Of a stretch of 64,000 nucleotides of DNA, positions 8,505 to 17,068 are shown one piece after another (the stretch's first letter is position 1; the number at the start of each line of letters is the position of its first letter). The position numbers were made by a program, and so were the translations under genes. The stretch covers positions 4,643,001-4,707,000 of the forward strand of contig NZ_CP094669.1 in the NCBI RefSeq assembly GCF_022827545.1, read 5' to 3'. This DNA comes from Hymenobacter tibetensis. GTDB taxonomy: Bacteria; Bacteroidota; Bacteroidia; Cytophagales; Hymenobacteraceae. The notes below the pieces were generated by a model that had not been told where the DNA came from, made no database searches, and saw nothing but the letters and a program-made list of their open reading frames with translations.

Positions 8505-9371
8505 ATGAATCTGTTCAATATAATCTCCGAGTTGGAAAAGGTGGATCCAGAAATTATGGACCGCCTCACGCACCGCCGCAGCGCTTTGACTGCGCTCGGT
8601 GATATCAGCAAAAAGATGGCCTTGGCTGCTGCACCCATTGCAATTGGCTCCGCTTTCAACAAAGCAGTTGGCCAGCAAACGCTTGGTGATGCGAATGCCG
8701 TTTTAAACTATGCGTTGCTGTTAGAGCGCTTGGAGTACGACTTCTACGTGCAGGCGCTGGCCGCTCCTACCCTAGCCGCGACGTTGACTGGTGCTGATCG
8801 GACGGCTATTACGGTTATCCGAGACCATGAGAATGCCCACCGTACGCTGCTTGCAGCCGCCCTCGGTGCAAATGCAGCACCAGCTCCCTCTCGCTTCGAC
8901 TTCGGTAACGCATTCGCCACATACGGAAGCTTCCTCACATTTGCTCAGGCGTTTGAAGATGCAGGGGTACGGGCTTACAAAGGTCAAGCAACTAACATTC
9001 CGCGTACGCTTAACCCAACTGTGGGCGGCAACGTTGTAAACGTACTGACTGTTGCCCTTCAGATACACTCGGTGGAAGCCCGCCACGCCGCCCACGTGCG
9101 CGTTATGCGCCGCGCTCCTGCGGCTGGGAGCCAGACGATCTTCCCATGGATCATTAACGGTGATGCCAACGGCGCTCCGGCTCCTGTATATGGCGCTGGC
9201 AACCCAGTAGCTACATTCCCTGCTGAGGGCAACCTATCTCAAGGTGGTATCATGAGTCTTGCTACGGGCCTCGGTGCTACGTACACGGCCGAAGATGTAA
9301 GCGCAGCCTTTGATGAAGGCCTCGACAACACCACGGTTGTAGGAATTGCTGGTCCCTACGTTAGAGCATAA
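8505..9371 (+). CDS. Ferritin-like domain protein (second of pair 1)
   Basis: The 288-residue protein has no lipobox. Instead a short basic N-terminus (THRRSALTALG) is followed by a hydrophobic alanine-rich segment (residues 37-50) that may be a Tat-type signal or an anchor. The ferritin-like core keeps E74 and E77 (LERLEYDFY), H108/E109/H112 (DHENAH), FEDAGVRAY and SVEARHAAH, so the di-metal site looks intact. It pairs with the upstream lipoprotein and is closed by a terminator at 9405-9437. Confidence 0.85.
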   Translation: MNLFNIISELEKVDPEIMDRLTHRRSALTALGDISKKMALAAAPIAIGSAFNKAVGQQTLGDANAVLNYALLLERLEYDFYVQALAAPTLAATLTGADRTAITVIRDHENAHRTLLAAALGANAAPAPSRFDFGNAFATYGSFLTFAQAFEDAGVRAYKGQATNIPRTLNPTVGGNVVNVLTVALQIHSVEARHAAHVRVMRRAPAAGSQTIFPWIINGDANGAPAPVYGAGNPVATFPAEGNLSQGGIMSLATGLGATYTAEDVSAAFDEGLDNTTVVGIAGPYVRA

Positions 9372-9404
9372 GCCAACCAAACCAGAGCTTCTCTGCTCAC
9401 TAAT

Positions 9405-9437
9405 AAAAAGGCGTCTCCATCTTGGGGACGCCTTTTT
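9405..9437 (+). terminator. Hairpin terminator after ferritin-like pair 1
   Basis: Arms 9405-9418 and 9424-9437 pair over 14 bp with one wobble around a 5-nt loop, ending in a T-run. It separates the two ferritin-like operons. Confidence 0.9.
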
Positions 9438-9480
9438 CATGCAACCTAACTCATGGTTAGAGCATCCCATTAGAACGAGT

Positions 9481-9488
9481 TATCTTTG
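9481..9488 (+). promoter_or_regulatory. TAnnTTTG -7 box for ferritin-like pair 2
   Basis: TATCTTTG matches the Bacteroidota -7 consensus and lies 51 nt before the ATG at 9539. With the preceding terminator it shows that pair 2 is a separate transcription unit. No precise -33 TTG is seen. Confidence 0.6.
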
Positions 9489-9538
9489 TTGCATTCCAAG
9501 CCGAGTTTGCTGCGGCATTGCTTTCTGATTGTCTGTTT

Positions 9539-10249
9539 ATGTCAACCTTATTTCTGGCGCGTGCCATGCAGCGCCGCTCTTTCTTTCGGGTGGCGGGGGC
9601 CACAGTAGCAGCCTCCACCCTGGTGCTGGCTGGCTGCGGTGATGACCCAGACCCAGCTCCAGCCCCCGTAGATAACGGCTTGGCACTTGTCGGCTTTGAT
9701 GCAAACCGTAACCCTATTGACGATGGGCTACTGAACTACGCTTATTTGCTGGAGCAATTGGAGGCGGCCTTCTACCAGAAAGTGGTGGCCGCGCCACCGG
9801 CTGACTTACTGCCTGGCGAATTGGGGTACCTCACCGATTTGCGTGACCATGAGCTTATCCACCGCGAGTATCTGAAAACGATACTAGGTAGCAGAGCATA
9901 TGATGCGACTCTGAGCACTCCGTTGGAGTTCAACTTCTCTACCTTCACGCTTACCACGCGGGTGGGCGTCTGGACGGCAGCTCGGCAGTTGGAAGACATT
10001 GGCGTGGCAGCCTACAACGGTGCCGGAAAATTGCTTGTGCAAAAATACAACCTAATAGCCTTAAGTAAAATTGCCTCAGTCGAGGCCCGGCATGCAGCGT
10101 TGGCGCACGAGCTTTTACAATCTGACTCCTTCGCCTCTACCGTAGGCGCCGATGGGCTAGACGACGCTAAAACTCCGGTTGAGGTTTTAGCTCTGCTGGA
10201 ACCTTACCTTCCCATTAAAGTATCTGCGGCAGACTTGTCGACCACCTAA
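9539..10249 (+). CDS. Ferritin-like domain lipoprotein (first of pair 2)
   Basis: The 236-residue protein parallels the 7748 gene: RRSFF motif at residues 12-16, hydrophobic segment, lipobox LVLAGC with Cys33, a short Asp/Pro-rich linker, then the ferritin-like core. Likely ligands are E72, E75, H104/E105/H108 (DHELIH), a Glu in LEDIGVAAYNGAG, and Glu/His in SVEARHAAL. The ATG at 9539 is chosen over a TTG seven codons earlier. The next gene starts 15 nt after its stop. It appears to be a tandem paralogue of the first gene of pair 1. Confidence 0.85.
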   Translation: MSTLFLARAMQRRSFFRVAGATVAASTLVLAGCGDDPDPAPAPVDNGLALVGFDANRNPIDDGLLNYAYLLEQLEAAFYQKVVAAPPADLLPGELGYLTDLRDHELIHREYLKTILGSRAYDATLSTPLEFNFSTFTLTTRVGVWTAARQLEDIGVAAYNGAGKLLVQKYNLIALSKIASVEARHAALAHELLQSDSFASTVGADGLDDAKTPVEVLALLEPYLPIKVSAADLSTT

Positions 10250-10264
10250 GGCTTGCTGGCTACT

Positions 10265-11158
10265 ATGAATATTCTGAAGCTTCTGGCCGATCTGGCCGCT
10301 ACCCCTACCACTCAATTCGAGAACAGCACCCCCCGGCGTGAGGCGCTCGGCGAACTGCGTCGTATCGGAGCGAAAACCCTGGCCGCTGCGCTGCCCTTGG
10401 GGTTGGGTGCTCTGCCCACCCAGGCCCGCACTACCCGCACCATCCTCGACTCGCTGCAGCTGGCTCTACAGCTAGAACGCCTGCAATCTGCGTTCTACAC
10501 CCGCGCTCTAACTGCGCCCGCCTCGTTTTTTCCAGCTGATGGCAGCATTCGTGCTTCTATTGTGAAAATGCAGGCGCACCAGCAGCAACACGTGGCGCTG
10601 CTGACACGCCTTATTTCTTCCAACGCGGCTATACCAGCACTGCCTACCTACGATTTTACGGGCAGCAAAAACAACACCCAGCCGGCACTCTTCCCCAACG
10701 TGTTCAGCAATTTCGACCAGTTTCTGACGTTAGCGCAACTCCTGGAAGACACCGGCGTGCGAGCCTACAAAGCGCAAGTGGAATTTCTGACGGCCGATAA
10801 CTACACGCTGCAAACTGCGCTACAGCTTCACTCCACCGAGGCGCGCCACGCAGCCCGTATCCGCACAATCCGGCGGCAGCGCGCGGCGGTAGTTAAGCCT
10901 TGGCCCAGCCCGACGGATGCTTCCATTACGGTAGCCGGCAAAACCGACGTGGTGTACGCCACAGAGCACGCTACCACGCAAGTGATTTATCAGGCCCCCA
11001 CCTCGACGGGTGCAGCAGGAACCTACAAGCCGGTACCCTTCCGGCTGCTGCCAATTGGCTCTGGAATGGAGCTGTTGACAGTAAGCGTACCGGAGGCTTT
11101 CGACGAGCCCTTATCGGCTGAAGAGGCGGAAGCACTGCTGGGCTTGTTTACCTATTAA
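10265..11158 (+). CDS. Ferritin-like domain protein with altered metal site (second of pair 2)
   Basis: The 297-residue protein is the counterpart of the 8505 gene, with the same N-terminal layout (PRREALGELRRIG, then an alanine-rich hydrophobic stretch). The core has diverged at expected ligands: the LE-x-LE motif is LERLQ (E71, Q74) and the HExxH-like motif is HQQQH (H105-H109), with Gln replacing Glu at both positions. Later ligands in LEDTGVRAY and STEARHAAR remain. This suggests a weakened or different metal site. An ATG at 10265 is preferred to a TTG at 10253. A terminator follows at 11202-11233. Confidence 0.8.
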   Translation: MNILKLLADLAATPTTQFENSTPRREALGELRRIGAKTLAAALPLGLGALPTQARTTRTILDSLQLALQLERLQSAFYTRALTAPASFFPADGSIRASIVKMQAHQQQHVALLTRLISSNAAIPALPTYDFTGSKNNTQPALFPNVFSNFDQFLTLAQLLEDTGVRAYKAQVEFLTADNYTLQTALQLHSTEARHAARIRTIRRQRAAVVKPWPSPTDASITVAGKTDVVYATEHATTQVIYQAPTSTGAAGTYKPVPFRLLPIGSGMELLTVSVPEAFDEPLSAEEAEALLGLFTY

Positions 11159-11201
11159 GCAGCGTTAGCCGGCGCAAATACGGTTAACTCCCACTTTATT
11201 T

Positions 11202-11233
11202 AAAAAAGGAATGGCATCCGCTATTCCTTTTTT
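11202..11233 (+). terminator. Hairpin terminator after ferritin-like pair 2
   Basis: Arms 11202-11214 and 11221-11233 pair over 13 bp with one wobble and carry A/T tracts at both ends. It lies 44 nt after the ferritin-like stop. Confidence 0.85.
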
Positions 11234-11460
11234 TGTGAGTGAAGGGCACTATATAGATACATTGTTGTTTAGCCAAGTACCTCAATATCCAAATCTTACA
11301 CCAGTAAATACAACCAGCCTTTTTATCTTCAAAGTACCAACTTCCTCCTTCCATCAACGTTCCACTCGGCCGGCGCGCACCCTTTTTTCGGCGTTCCGTA
11401 TACAGCTCTACTGATGCTCCTTCCACCCACAAAAACACCCATAATAATTAGCTTACTCCT

Positions 11461-11652
11461 ATGTTGGAATACGCAAAAACCATCCTGCTCAAGGTGAGCT
11501 TTGATAAGATCCTATTTGAAAAAGAGCTCCGCAAAGCTCTTCGCATGCTGGTACCAGCTGAGTTAGCTCAATTTCGCGTGTGGTGCTACGAACAGTTCTC
11601 TCGCATCTACCACCGCATCCTGAACCGCGTGTTCAGCCAACCCGCACTCTAA
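11461..11652 (+). CDS. Small orphan protein, 63 residues
   Basis: I do not recognise this protein. It is 63 residues, predicted alpha-helical, with basic and aromatic residues in the second half (FRVWCYEQFSRIYHRILNRVF) and no signal peptide or transmembrane segment. It is likely real because it begins with ATG, is bounded by an upstream terminator, and is followed 12 nt after its stop by a perfect 33-bp-arm terminator. The length and amphipathic basic helix would suit a nucleic-acid- or membrane-associated small protein, but that is speculation. Confidence 0.6.
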   Translation: MLEYAKTILLKVSFDKILFEKELRKALRMLVPAELAQFRVWCYEQFSRIYHRILNRVFSQPAL

Positions 11653-11663
11653 ACTGAGAGACG

Positions 11664-11736
11664 AAAGAGGGAGGCCCCTGGCAGAGAATAAAACAGCGTG
11701 AATCTGTTTTATTCTCTGCCAGGGGCCTCCCTCTTT
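11664..11736. terminator. Perfect 33-bp-arm hairpin, bidirectional terminator
   Basis: Left arm 11664-11696 and right arm 11704-11736 are perfectly complementary over 33 bp around a 7-nt loop. It lies between the small orphan gene (plus) and queG (minus, ends 11862). The length of perfect pairing is unusual for an intrinsic terminator. Confidence 0.85.
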
Positions 11737-11861
11737 CCAGTGGGCTTTCTTTCACTATCCACTACATACCCCTGGTGAGCGGTGCTATTGCTAAGCTTGT
11801 TGCTCCCTAAGTACAGAGCACAACGCTCTTTGCTATCCTGTCTATCTAGTCATTCACGGCG

Positions 11862-12815
11862 TTAGCTCTCGTTGAGCGGCGGCTTATCCCCCGTCACGAA
11901 GCGAATATTGCGCTGCAAGCCGACGTATCCTGTCCGTTTTACTGCCGACTGCCGAAACAGCTCCGAAAACAGTTCGTGCGTGATTTCCTGCCAATCGGTA
12001 GCCTTGAGGTCTTTCAAGCCAGGATGGGGATTAAACTGCGGCTCTTGGTGGGGCTTAGCAAAACGGTTCCACGGGCAGACGTCTTGGCAAATGTCGCAGC
12101 CGAACACCCAGTTGCCGAATTTACCTTCCACCTCCCGCGGAATCTGGTCTTTCAACTCGATAGTGAAGTAGCTGATGCACTTGCTACCATCTACCACGTA
12201 AGGCTCGGTGATGGCGCCGGTGGGGCAGGCATCCACGCATTTGGTGCAGGTGCCGCAGTAGTCCTTAATAGGGCCGTCGTAGTCGAGCTCCACGTCCACA
12301 ATCAGCTCGGCAATGAAGTAAAACGAGCCCGCGCCGGGTGTAATCAGGTTGGTGTTCTTGCCCATCCAGCCAGCCCCGCTGCGCTTGGCCCAGGCCTTGT
12401 CCATCACCGGCGCTGAATCGACAAACACCCGGCCGCCCACTTCTCCTATTTCCTCCTGCATGGCTGCCAGCAGCGTTTTCAGCTTGTCCTTGATGACGAA
12501 GTGATAGTCGCGGCCGTAGGCGTACTTGCTGACTTTAAGTGTGTCGTCGAACTGCTGGGCTTCCTGGGGCGGGTAGTAGTTGAGCAGCAGCGAAATCACC
12601 GATTTGGCCCCATCCACGAGCAAGCGCGGGTCGAGACGCTTATCGAAGTGGTTGGCCATGTAGCCCATCTGGCCGTGCATATTGCGGTTCAGCCAGTTTT
12701 CGAGGCGCGGTGCTTCTTCCTCTAGAAACTCGGCCTTGGAAATACCGCAGTACATGAAGCCCAGCTCCGCCGCGCGTTGCTTGATAAAGGCAGTATAGTG
12801 AGCGGTAGGGAGCAT
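11862..12815 (-). CDS. queG: Epoxyqueuosine reductase
   Basis: The enzyme reduces epoxyqueuosine to queuosine in tRNA, the last step of queuosine synthesis, using cobalamin and two 4Fe-4S clusters. The 317-residue product contains both cluster motifs, [15 protein letters not shown] and [13 protein letters not shown], and the family block [23 protein letters not shown], including the active-site aspartate region. The length is close to the family norm, perhaps slightly short at the C-terminus. The start at 12815 puts the TACTTTTG box on the minus strand 14 nt upstream, implying a very short leader. Confidence 0.95.
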   Translation of the reverse strand: MLPTAHYTAFIKQRAAELGFMYCGISKAEFLEEEAPRLENWLNRNMHGQMGYMANHFDKRLDPRLLVDGAKSVISLLLNYYPPQEAQQFDDTLKVSKYAYGRDYHFVIKDKLKTLLAAMQEEIGEVGGRVFVDSAPVMDKAWAKRSGAGWMGKNTNLITPGAGSFYFIAELIVDVELDYDGPIKDYCGTCTKCVDACPTGAITEPYVVDGSKCISYFTIELKDQIPREVEGKFGNWVFGCDICQDVCPWNRFAKPHQEPQFNPHPGLKDLKATDWQEITHELFSELFRQSAVKRTGYVGLQRNIRFVTGDKPPLNES

Positions 12816-12828
12816 GAGCAGAAAGCAC

Positions 12829-12836
12829 CAAAAGTA
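12829..12836 (-). promoter_or_regulatory. TAnnTTTG -7 box for queG
   Basis: The minus-strand reading is TACTTTTG, matching the consensus, only 14 nt before the queG ATG. A TTG sits 15 nt further upstream, shorter than the usual 19-21 nt spacing. Confidence 0.45.
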
Positions 12837-12974
12837 ATTACATGGCAGCTACAAGACAGACTACCCAAGTAATTTCAAAGTTCACTCGAAAAATGAAAGC
12901 CCTACCGGCAGTGGAGTTTACTGGATAAATGCTGTGGCGCCAATAGGCTGTTGACAGCTGTTTTCAATATAATT

Positions 12975-13427
12975 TCAACTACCACACGCTATAAAATAAG
13001 TGGGCAACCCATTTATAATCTGCGGGGTATCGTCAGTTCCCTCAAAGAATATATGGTCGCCAAGGTCTTTATTTGCTTGCTGATTATGTGCCTTCATCAG
13101 GAACTCCAAGACTGTAAATTTTTCTCCGTCATTGGCTGCCAGCGTTGCCAAGATTTCAACCTGATGCATTTCTTCTTCAGGTTCTTCTTCAAAAACCTGC
13201 TTGTCTTCATCGATTAGCGTTTCGTTTTCCAGCAAGTCTGATGGCTGTTTCACCCATGCCATATATTGAACTTGTAATTCTGGAACAGCAAATACAACGG
13301 TGTTAGGTTCCCAATGATTATCCTTCTGATAGATTGCTAGTTGATGCGCCACTACATCTTGATTGAATCTTGCTGAGTCAGTATAGAGTTCTTTGGTAAA
13401 GCGCCAAGCAATACGGTTCAGTGCCAT
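12975..13427 (-). CDS. Hypothetical acidic protein, 150 residues
   Basis: I do not recognise this family. The 150-residue protein is acidic, with a run of Glu residues in the middle (EDKQVFEEEPEEEMHQVE), no signal peptide and no transmembrane segment. A first domain with beta character (NTVVFAVPELQVQYMAWVK) precedes the acidic linker and a helical C-terminal part. It stands alone between queG and ruvB on the same strand. The ATG start is clear; no promoter box was recognised. Confidence 0.6.
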   Translation of the reverse strand: MALNRIAWRFTKELYTDSARFNQDVVAHQLAIYQKDNHWEPNTVVFAVPELQVQYMAWVKQPSDLLENETLIDEDKQVFEEEPEEEMHQVEILATLAANDGEKFTVLEFLMKAHNQQANKDLGDHIFFEGTDDTPQIINGLPTYFIACGS

Positions 13428-13542
13428 GGTTCGTTCGTTCTTGTTAATAGACTTTTCTTAATAATGTCGCCAGGAACGAAACCAGTAGGCGTTTTTCGCT
13501 CAGTTACAGATTGTCGGCTATATGATTCGCGTCCAAAACGAA

Positions 13543-13581
13543 AGTGGCGAAAAGTAGCTTCATTCACTACTTCTCGCCACT
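13543..13581 (-). terminator. Hairpin terminator downstream of ruvB
   Basis: Arms 13543-13557 and 13567-13581 pair over 15 bp with one wobble around a 9-nt loop, about 30 nt after the ruvB stop. An outer pair of short complementary stretches (about 13504-13511 and 13597-13604) could extend the structure. Confidence 0.75.
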
Positions 13582-13609
13582 ACGGTTGCTGGACTAAAAT
13601 CTGTAATTA

Positions 13610-14650
13610 CTAGCTGAACAGCTCACCAGTGTTGCCACGCAGGTGCTGAGGCATGAGCTTGCCGAGGTGCTGATAGGCATGCTCGGTGGCTTCGCGGCCG
13701 CGGCTCGTGCGCTTGATGTAACCTTCCTGAATCAGGAACGGCTCGTACACTTCCTCAATGGTCTCGGCTTCCTCGCCGCAGGCCGTGGCAATGGTGCTCA
13801 AGCCCACCGGACCACCTTTGAACTTGTCGATGATGGTGGTAAGGATACGCTTGTCCATGTCGTCGAGGCCGCGGGCATCTACGTCGAGGGCGTTTAGGGC
13901 AAACTGGGCTATTTCCACCGTAATGGTGCCGTTGCCTTTAATTTGGGCGAAGTCGCGAGTGCGGCGCAGTAGGTTGTTGGCGATACGTGGCGTACCGCGC
14001 GAGCGGCGGGCAATTTCGTAAGCCGCATCCTCATGAATAGGTGTGCCTAGGATTTCAGCCGAGCGCTGCACAATGCTGGTCAGCAGCTTAGAGTCATAGT
14101 ATTCCAGGCGCGAGCTAATACCGAAACGGGCCCGTAGTGGCGACGTGAGCATGCCGGAACGGGTGGTGGCACCAATCAGCGTGAAGGGCGACAACGTAAT
14201 CTGCACCGAACGCGCATTCGGACCCGAATCGAGCATGATATCGATGCGGTAATCCTCCATAGCCGAGTACAGGTATTCTTCCACCACCGGGTTGAGGCGG
14301 TGAATTTCGTCGATGAAGAGCACATCGTGCGGCTCGAGGTTGGTAAGCAGGCCAGCTAGGTCAGATGGCTTGTCGAGCACCGGGCCGCTGGTCATCTTGA
14401 TGCCGGATTCCAGCTCGTTGGCAATGATGTGAGAAAGCGTGGTTTTGCCGAGGCCGGGAGGCCCATGCAGCAGTACGTGGTCGAGGGCATCGCCACGGCG
14501 TTTGGCCGCGGCCACAAACACTTTCAGGTTCTCCACTACCTTGTCCTGGCCGGCAAAGTCGTCGAATGAAAGCGGGCGGAGGGCCTTATCAATGTCTTTT
14601 TCGGAGGCGTCCATGTGGTCGTTGGCGCCGGTGAGATAGTTTTCGCGCAT
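13610..14650 (-). CDS. ruvB: Holliday junction branch migration ATPase RuvB
   Basis: RuvB is the AAA+ motor that drives Holliday junction branch migration with RuvA. The 346-residue product has Walker A GPPGLGKT (residues 63-70), Walker [12 protein letters not shown], the sensor region [20 protein letters not shown], and the C-terminal winged-helix domain with '[13 protein letters not shown]'. Length is normal. The ATG at 14650 ([10 protein letters not shown]) is chosen because homology begins there. A near-consensus box (TACCTTGC on the minus strand, 14677-14684) lies just upstream. No ruvA or ruvC is adjacent. Confidence 0.97.
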   Translation of the reverse strand: MRENYLTGANDHMDASEKDIDKALRPLSFDDFAGQDKVVENLKVFVAAAKRRGDALDHVLLHGPPGLGKTTLSHIIANELESGIKMTSGPVLDKPSDLAGLLTNLEPHDVLFIDEIHRLNPVVEEYLYSAMEDYRIDIMLDSGPNARSVQITLSPFTLIGATTRSGMLTSPLRARFGISSRLEYYDSKLLTSIVQRSAEILGTPIHEDAAYEIARRSRGTPRIANNLLRRTRDFAQIKGNGTITVEIAQFALNALDVDARGLDDMDKRILTTIIDKFKGGPVGLSTIATACGEEAETIEEVYEPFLIQEGYIKRTSRGREATEHAYQHLGKLMPQHLRGNTGELFS

Positions 14651-14952
14651 AGCAGCCGAAAGAAAGGTTGGTATCGGCAAGGTAACACCCTAAGGAGGTA
14701 AAATGTCCCTTTTTTAGCAAAAAACATTGAAATGCCCTATACTACTAATTACATTAGCAAAAGACCCGTGCATTTATTCGGTTTGTATACTGCTCTAACG
14801 GCCGTAACACCAAGCAGGAAGTGGCGTTGCAAGGCGTAGCACGCCATTTATTAGGAACGAGAAACACAAATGCCACTTATTTGTAAAGCTTGAAACGCTA
14901 TGTGGCAGCGTCGGCGTCTGTAACTTGCAGCCTCAAATTGCCTTGCTGCCGA
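14651..14952. other. Divergent intergenic region without a recognised gene
   Basis: This 302-nt stretch separates ruvB (minus) from an unknown gene (plus). It contains a near-consensus minus-strand box for ruvB at 14677-14684 and a weak plus-strand box TAACTTGC at 14931-14938. I see no RNA gene or repeat. Confidence 0.5.
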
Positions 14953-15912
14953 ATGCCTTCTACTTCCTCCAACGACTGGCTCCAAACGCTTCCTGCCGAT
15001 TTCTACGACCAATTGGCGCGTTGCCTTTCCCTGCATGGCATGGTCTGCGTGGAGCTTCTAAGCCGTTCCCAGGAGGAACTCCCTCGCCAAGTGGCCGCTC
15101 TTACAGATCTTACGCTTGCACGGGTAAACGAGCTGAATACCATTGCCAGCCACGAACAGCTACTGCTGGCATTAGAAGAGCAGCCTCGCGCTTTGTACAA
15201 CTTACTGCTCGTAGGCCGCCTCGCGCTGGATACGACGCTGGCGGAACCGGTTTTGGCTTATGTGAGACGTCAGATGGACATTGGCATTGCGCAGATGCAG
15301 CAGCTGAAAACCTATTGCCAGGAACTGAGCGGCGCGTTTTTGCTTACGCTAGAGCAGCACTTGCCCCCTGCGTGGCAACTAGGGCTGCACCGGCTGCGGG
15401 TGGAAGAGCTGTTTCATGCTTATGTGGCCAAGCACCCTGTCATGCCGCCTCTGGCCGCTACCATCCGCTTTTCAGAGGCGCAGTTGCAGATGGTGCGGTT
15501 GGCGCTATTGCTGGTACACTCGCTCCCCGAAGCTGGCGACCATGCTTTCCTGCGAGCCGTGGCCGCTCTACCCAGCTTGCAACCAACTGCTCTGGAACCT
15601 ATGATTGGCCGCTTGGGTGAGTTGCAGGCCGCTGAAGAACTGCCGCTGAGCATGCCGGAGCTAGTACAGCTCTATCAGGCAATGCAAGTGTGCGGCATGG
15701 TATTCGTTTCGGAAGTGCTAGAACGGCTCGGACTAGAAAGCCTATTCCCGGCACGGCCAGCCGAGGAAAACGCTACAGCCGCGCCTAGCCACCGACAGGC
15801 GGTAGGCGAAATGGTGAGCGGCTTTACCCGTTGGGTGCAGCATACATTTCCGCAAGAACCCGCATTGCTAACTGCTCGCCAGCAAGTATTAGCCCTGGCC
15901 GATGCACTGTAA
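14953..15912 (+). CDS. Hypothetical helical protein, 319 residues
   Basis: I do not recognise this protein. It is about 319 residues, almost entirely alpha-helical by composition, leucine- and alanine-rich, with no signal peptide or clear transmembrane segment. Helices such as 'LYNLLLVGRLALDTTLAEPV' and 'AQLQMVRLALLLVHSLPEAG' are amphipathic. The in-frame ATG at 14953 is preferred over a TTG 21 codons earlier, since a weak -7-like box (14931-14938) would fall inside the longer form. The gene is alone and convergent with the HIRAN gene. Confidence 0.65.
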   Translation: MPSTSSNDWLQTLPADFYDQLARCLSLHGMVCVELLSRSQEELPRQVAALTDLTLARVNELNTIASHEQLLLALEEQPRALYNLLLVGRLALDTTLAEPVLAYVRRQMDIGIAQMQQLKTYCQELSGAFLLTLEQHLPPAWQLGLHRLRVEELFHAYVAKHPVMPPLAATIRFSEAQLQMVRLALLLVHSLPEAGDHAFLRAVAALPSLQPTALEPMIGRLGELQAAEELPLSMPELVQLYQAMQVCGMVFVSEVLERLGLESLFPARPAEENATAAPSHRQAVGEMVSGFTRWVQHTFPQEPALLTARQQVLALADAL

Positions 15913-16016
15913 TCGGTGGCCCGGCGCGGTTGTTATTCCGCCGTCAGTAGGAAATTGCGTGCGTTAGTTGAACGACTTTCACTCAGATTCCTTCCGCGTT
16001 GGAATGACTGCTACTG

Positions 16017-16361
16017 TTAGGACTGATTGCTGGCAAGCAGTACCACTTCAATTTCCAGGTGCAGCCACTCGTCTTCCCAGGCTTTGTGGTTGAGGCGGGC
16101 TTCAAGTGGAAAGCCCGCGTCTAGGAGCCGGGCCACGGTCTCGTTGCGCCCTTCGGGCAGGTAGCCCAGCCAAAAGGGCTCGGGGTCAGCGGTCAGGACC
16201 CGGACCGCCCAATCATCGTAGGTGCTGTCGGCTTCACGAGTGAGTACTAAGCGCTGTCCTAGTTGCAGGTGTGGCTCGTATTCGGACAGGCCCGAGCGGT
16301 GGGTGGTACCGGCTACGAGGCATTCAAGCAGAACGAGGGCAGAGGAGTCGGGAGCGGCCAT
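16017..16361 (-). CDS. Stand-alone HIRAN domain protein
   Basis: The 114-residue protein matches the HIRAN domain over almost its whole length: CLVAGTTHRSG at the start, RLVLTREADSTYDDWAVRV in the middle, then FWLGYLPEGRNETVARLLDAG. HIRAN is an OB-like fold that in helicases such as HLTF binds 3' single-stranded DNA ends. Stand-alone bacterial versions are common but their roles are poorly defined. It is divergently placed 160 nt from a DUF4268 gene. Confidence 0.75.
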   Translation of the reverse strand: MAAPDSSALVLLECLVAGTTHRSGLSEYEPHLQLGQRLVLTREADSTYDDWAVRVLTADPEPFWLGYLPEGRNETVARLLDAGFPLEARLNHKAWEDEWLHLEIEVVLLASNQS

Positions 16362-16521
16362 AGAAACGGAGCTGTTGAACCGTAAAGTAAAGAAGTAGCC
16401 AGCAGCTTCGTAGTAGCTAGCTGAAATTCTTCGGCCAAGTAGCTTGCCGAACCGTATTTCCTCGACTACACGCTGGCTTGGCTGGCTTCGGGCAGTTGTT
16501 ATTTGTCACCTAAGAATATCT

Positions 16522-16983
16522 ATGTACAGTAAAGCAGAAGCCTCCCAGATTCGGCAGGCCTTTTGGACCACCTTCGGCCAATACATGGCCCCCGTACCCT
16601 CGGCCGAAGGACTCCCGACCAACTGGATTAACTACAAAACCGGCCTCAAGCACGTGTATTTTCGGCTGCACGCCGATGTGCGGCTGGCTTCCATTGGCAT
16701 TGAGCTAACTCACCCTGACCCTGAAATCCGGGAGTTGTTTTTCGAGCAGTTCAAGGAGCTTCAAACCATGCTGCACGAAACAGTGGGCGAAACCTGGCAA
16801 TGGGAACTGCACGCCGAAGATGCCAACGGCCAACCGCTCAGCCGCATCTATCAGGAACTGCAGCCAGCCAACCTGTTCAACCGCGACGACTGGCCCCGGC
16901 TCATCTCGTTTTTCAAGCCACGTCTCGTTGCTCTCGATGAGTTTTGGAGCACCGCGCAGTATGCTTTCGATGAGCTACGGTAG
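16522..16983 (+). CDS. DUF4268 family protein
   Basis: The product is about 153 residues from the ATG at 16522 (MYSKAEASQIRQAFWTTFGQYM). It corresponds to DUF4268: an N-terminal helix, the 'WINYKTGLKHVYFRLHADVR' strand region, and a C-terminal 'LFNRDDWPRLISFFKPRL' block. The family fold resembles nuclease-associated domains and some members are fused to restriction-like modules, but this one is a single domain. An upstream in-frame extension of 26 codons is not supported. No partner gene is obvious besides the divergent HIRAN gene. Confidence 0.75.
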   Translation: MYSKAEASQIRQAFWTTFGQYMAPVPSAEGLPTNWINYKTGLKHVYFRLHADVRLASIGIELTHPDPEIRELFFEQFKELQTMLHETVGETWQWELHAEDANGQPLSRIYQELQPANLFNRDDWPRLISFFKPRLVALDEFWSTAQYAFDELR

Positions 16984-17001
16984 GTAAGGCAATGCGAACT
17001 G

Positions 17002-17036
17002 AAAAAAGCTACCTCCAAGACGGGAGCAGCCTTTTT
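17002..17036 (+). terminator. Weak imperfect hairpin after the DUF4268 gene
   Basis: An A-tract and a partly complementary T-tract frame an imperfect stem (about 17002-17016 with 17022-17036) with several mismatches. Position and T-run fit a terminator, but the stem is poor. Confidence 0.35.
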
Positions 17037-17068
17037 CATGCATTGAAATCTGCTGGTTATGTAATGGC

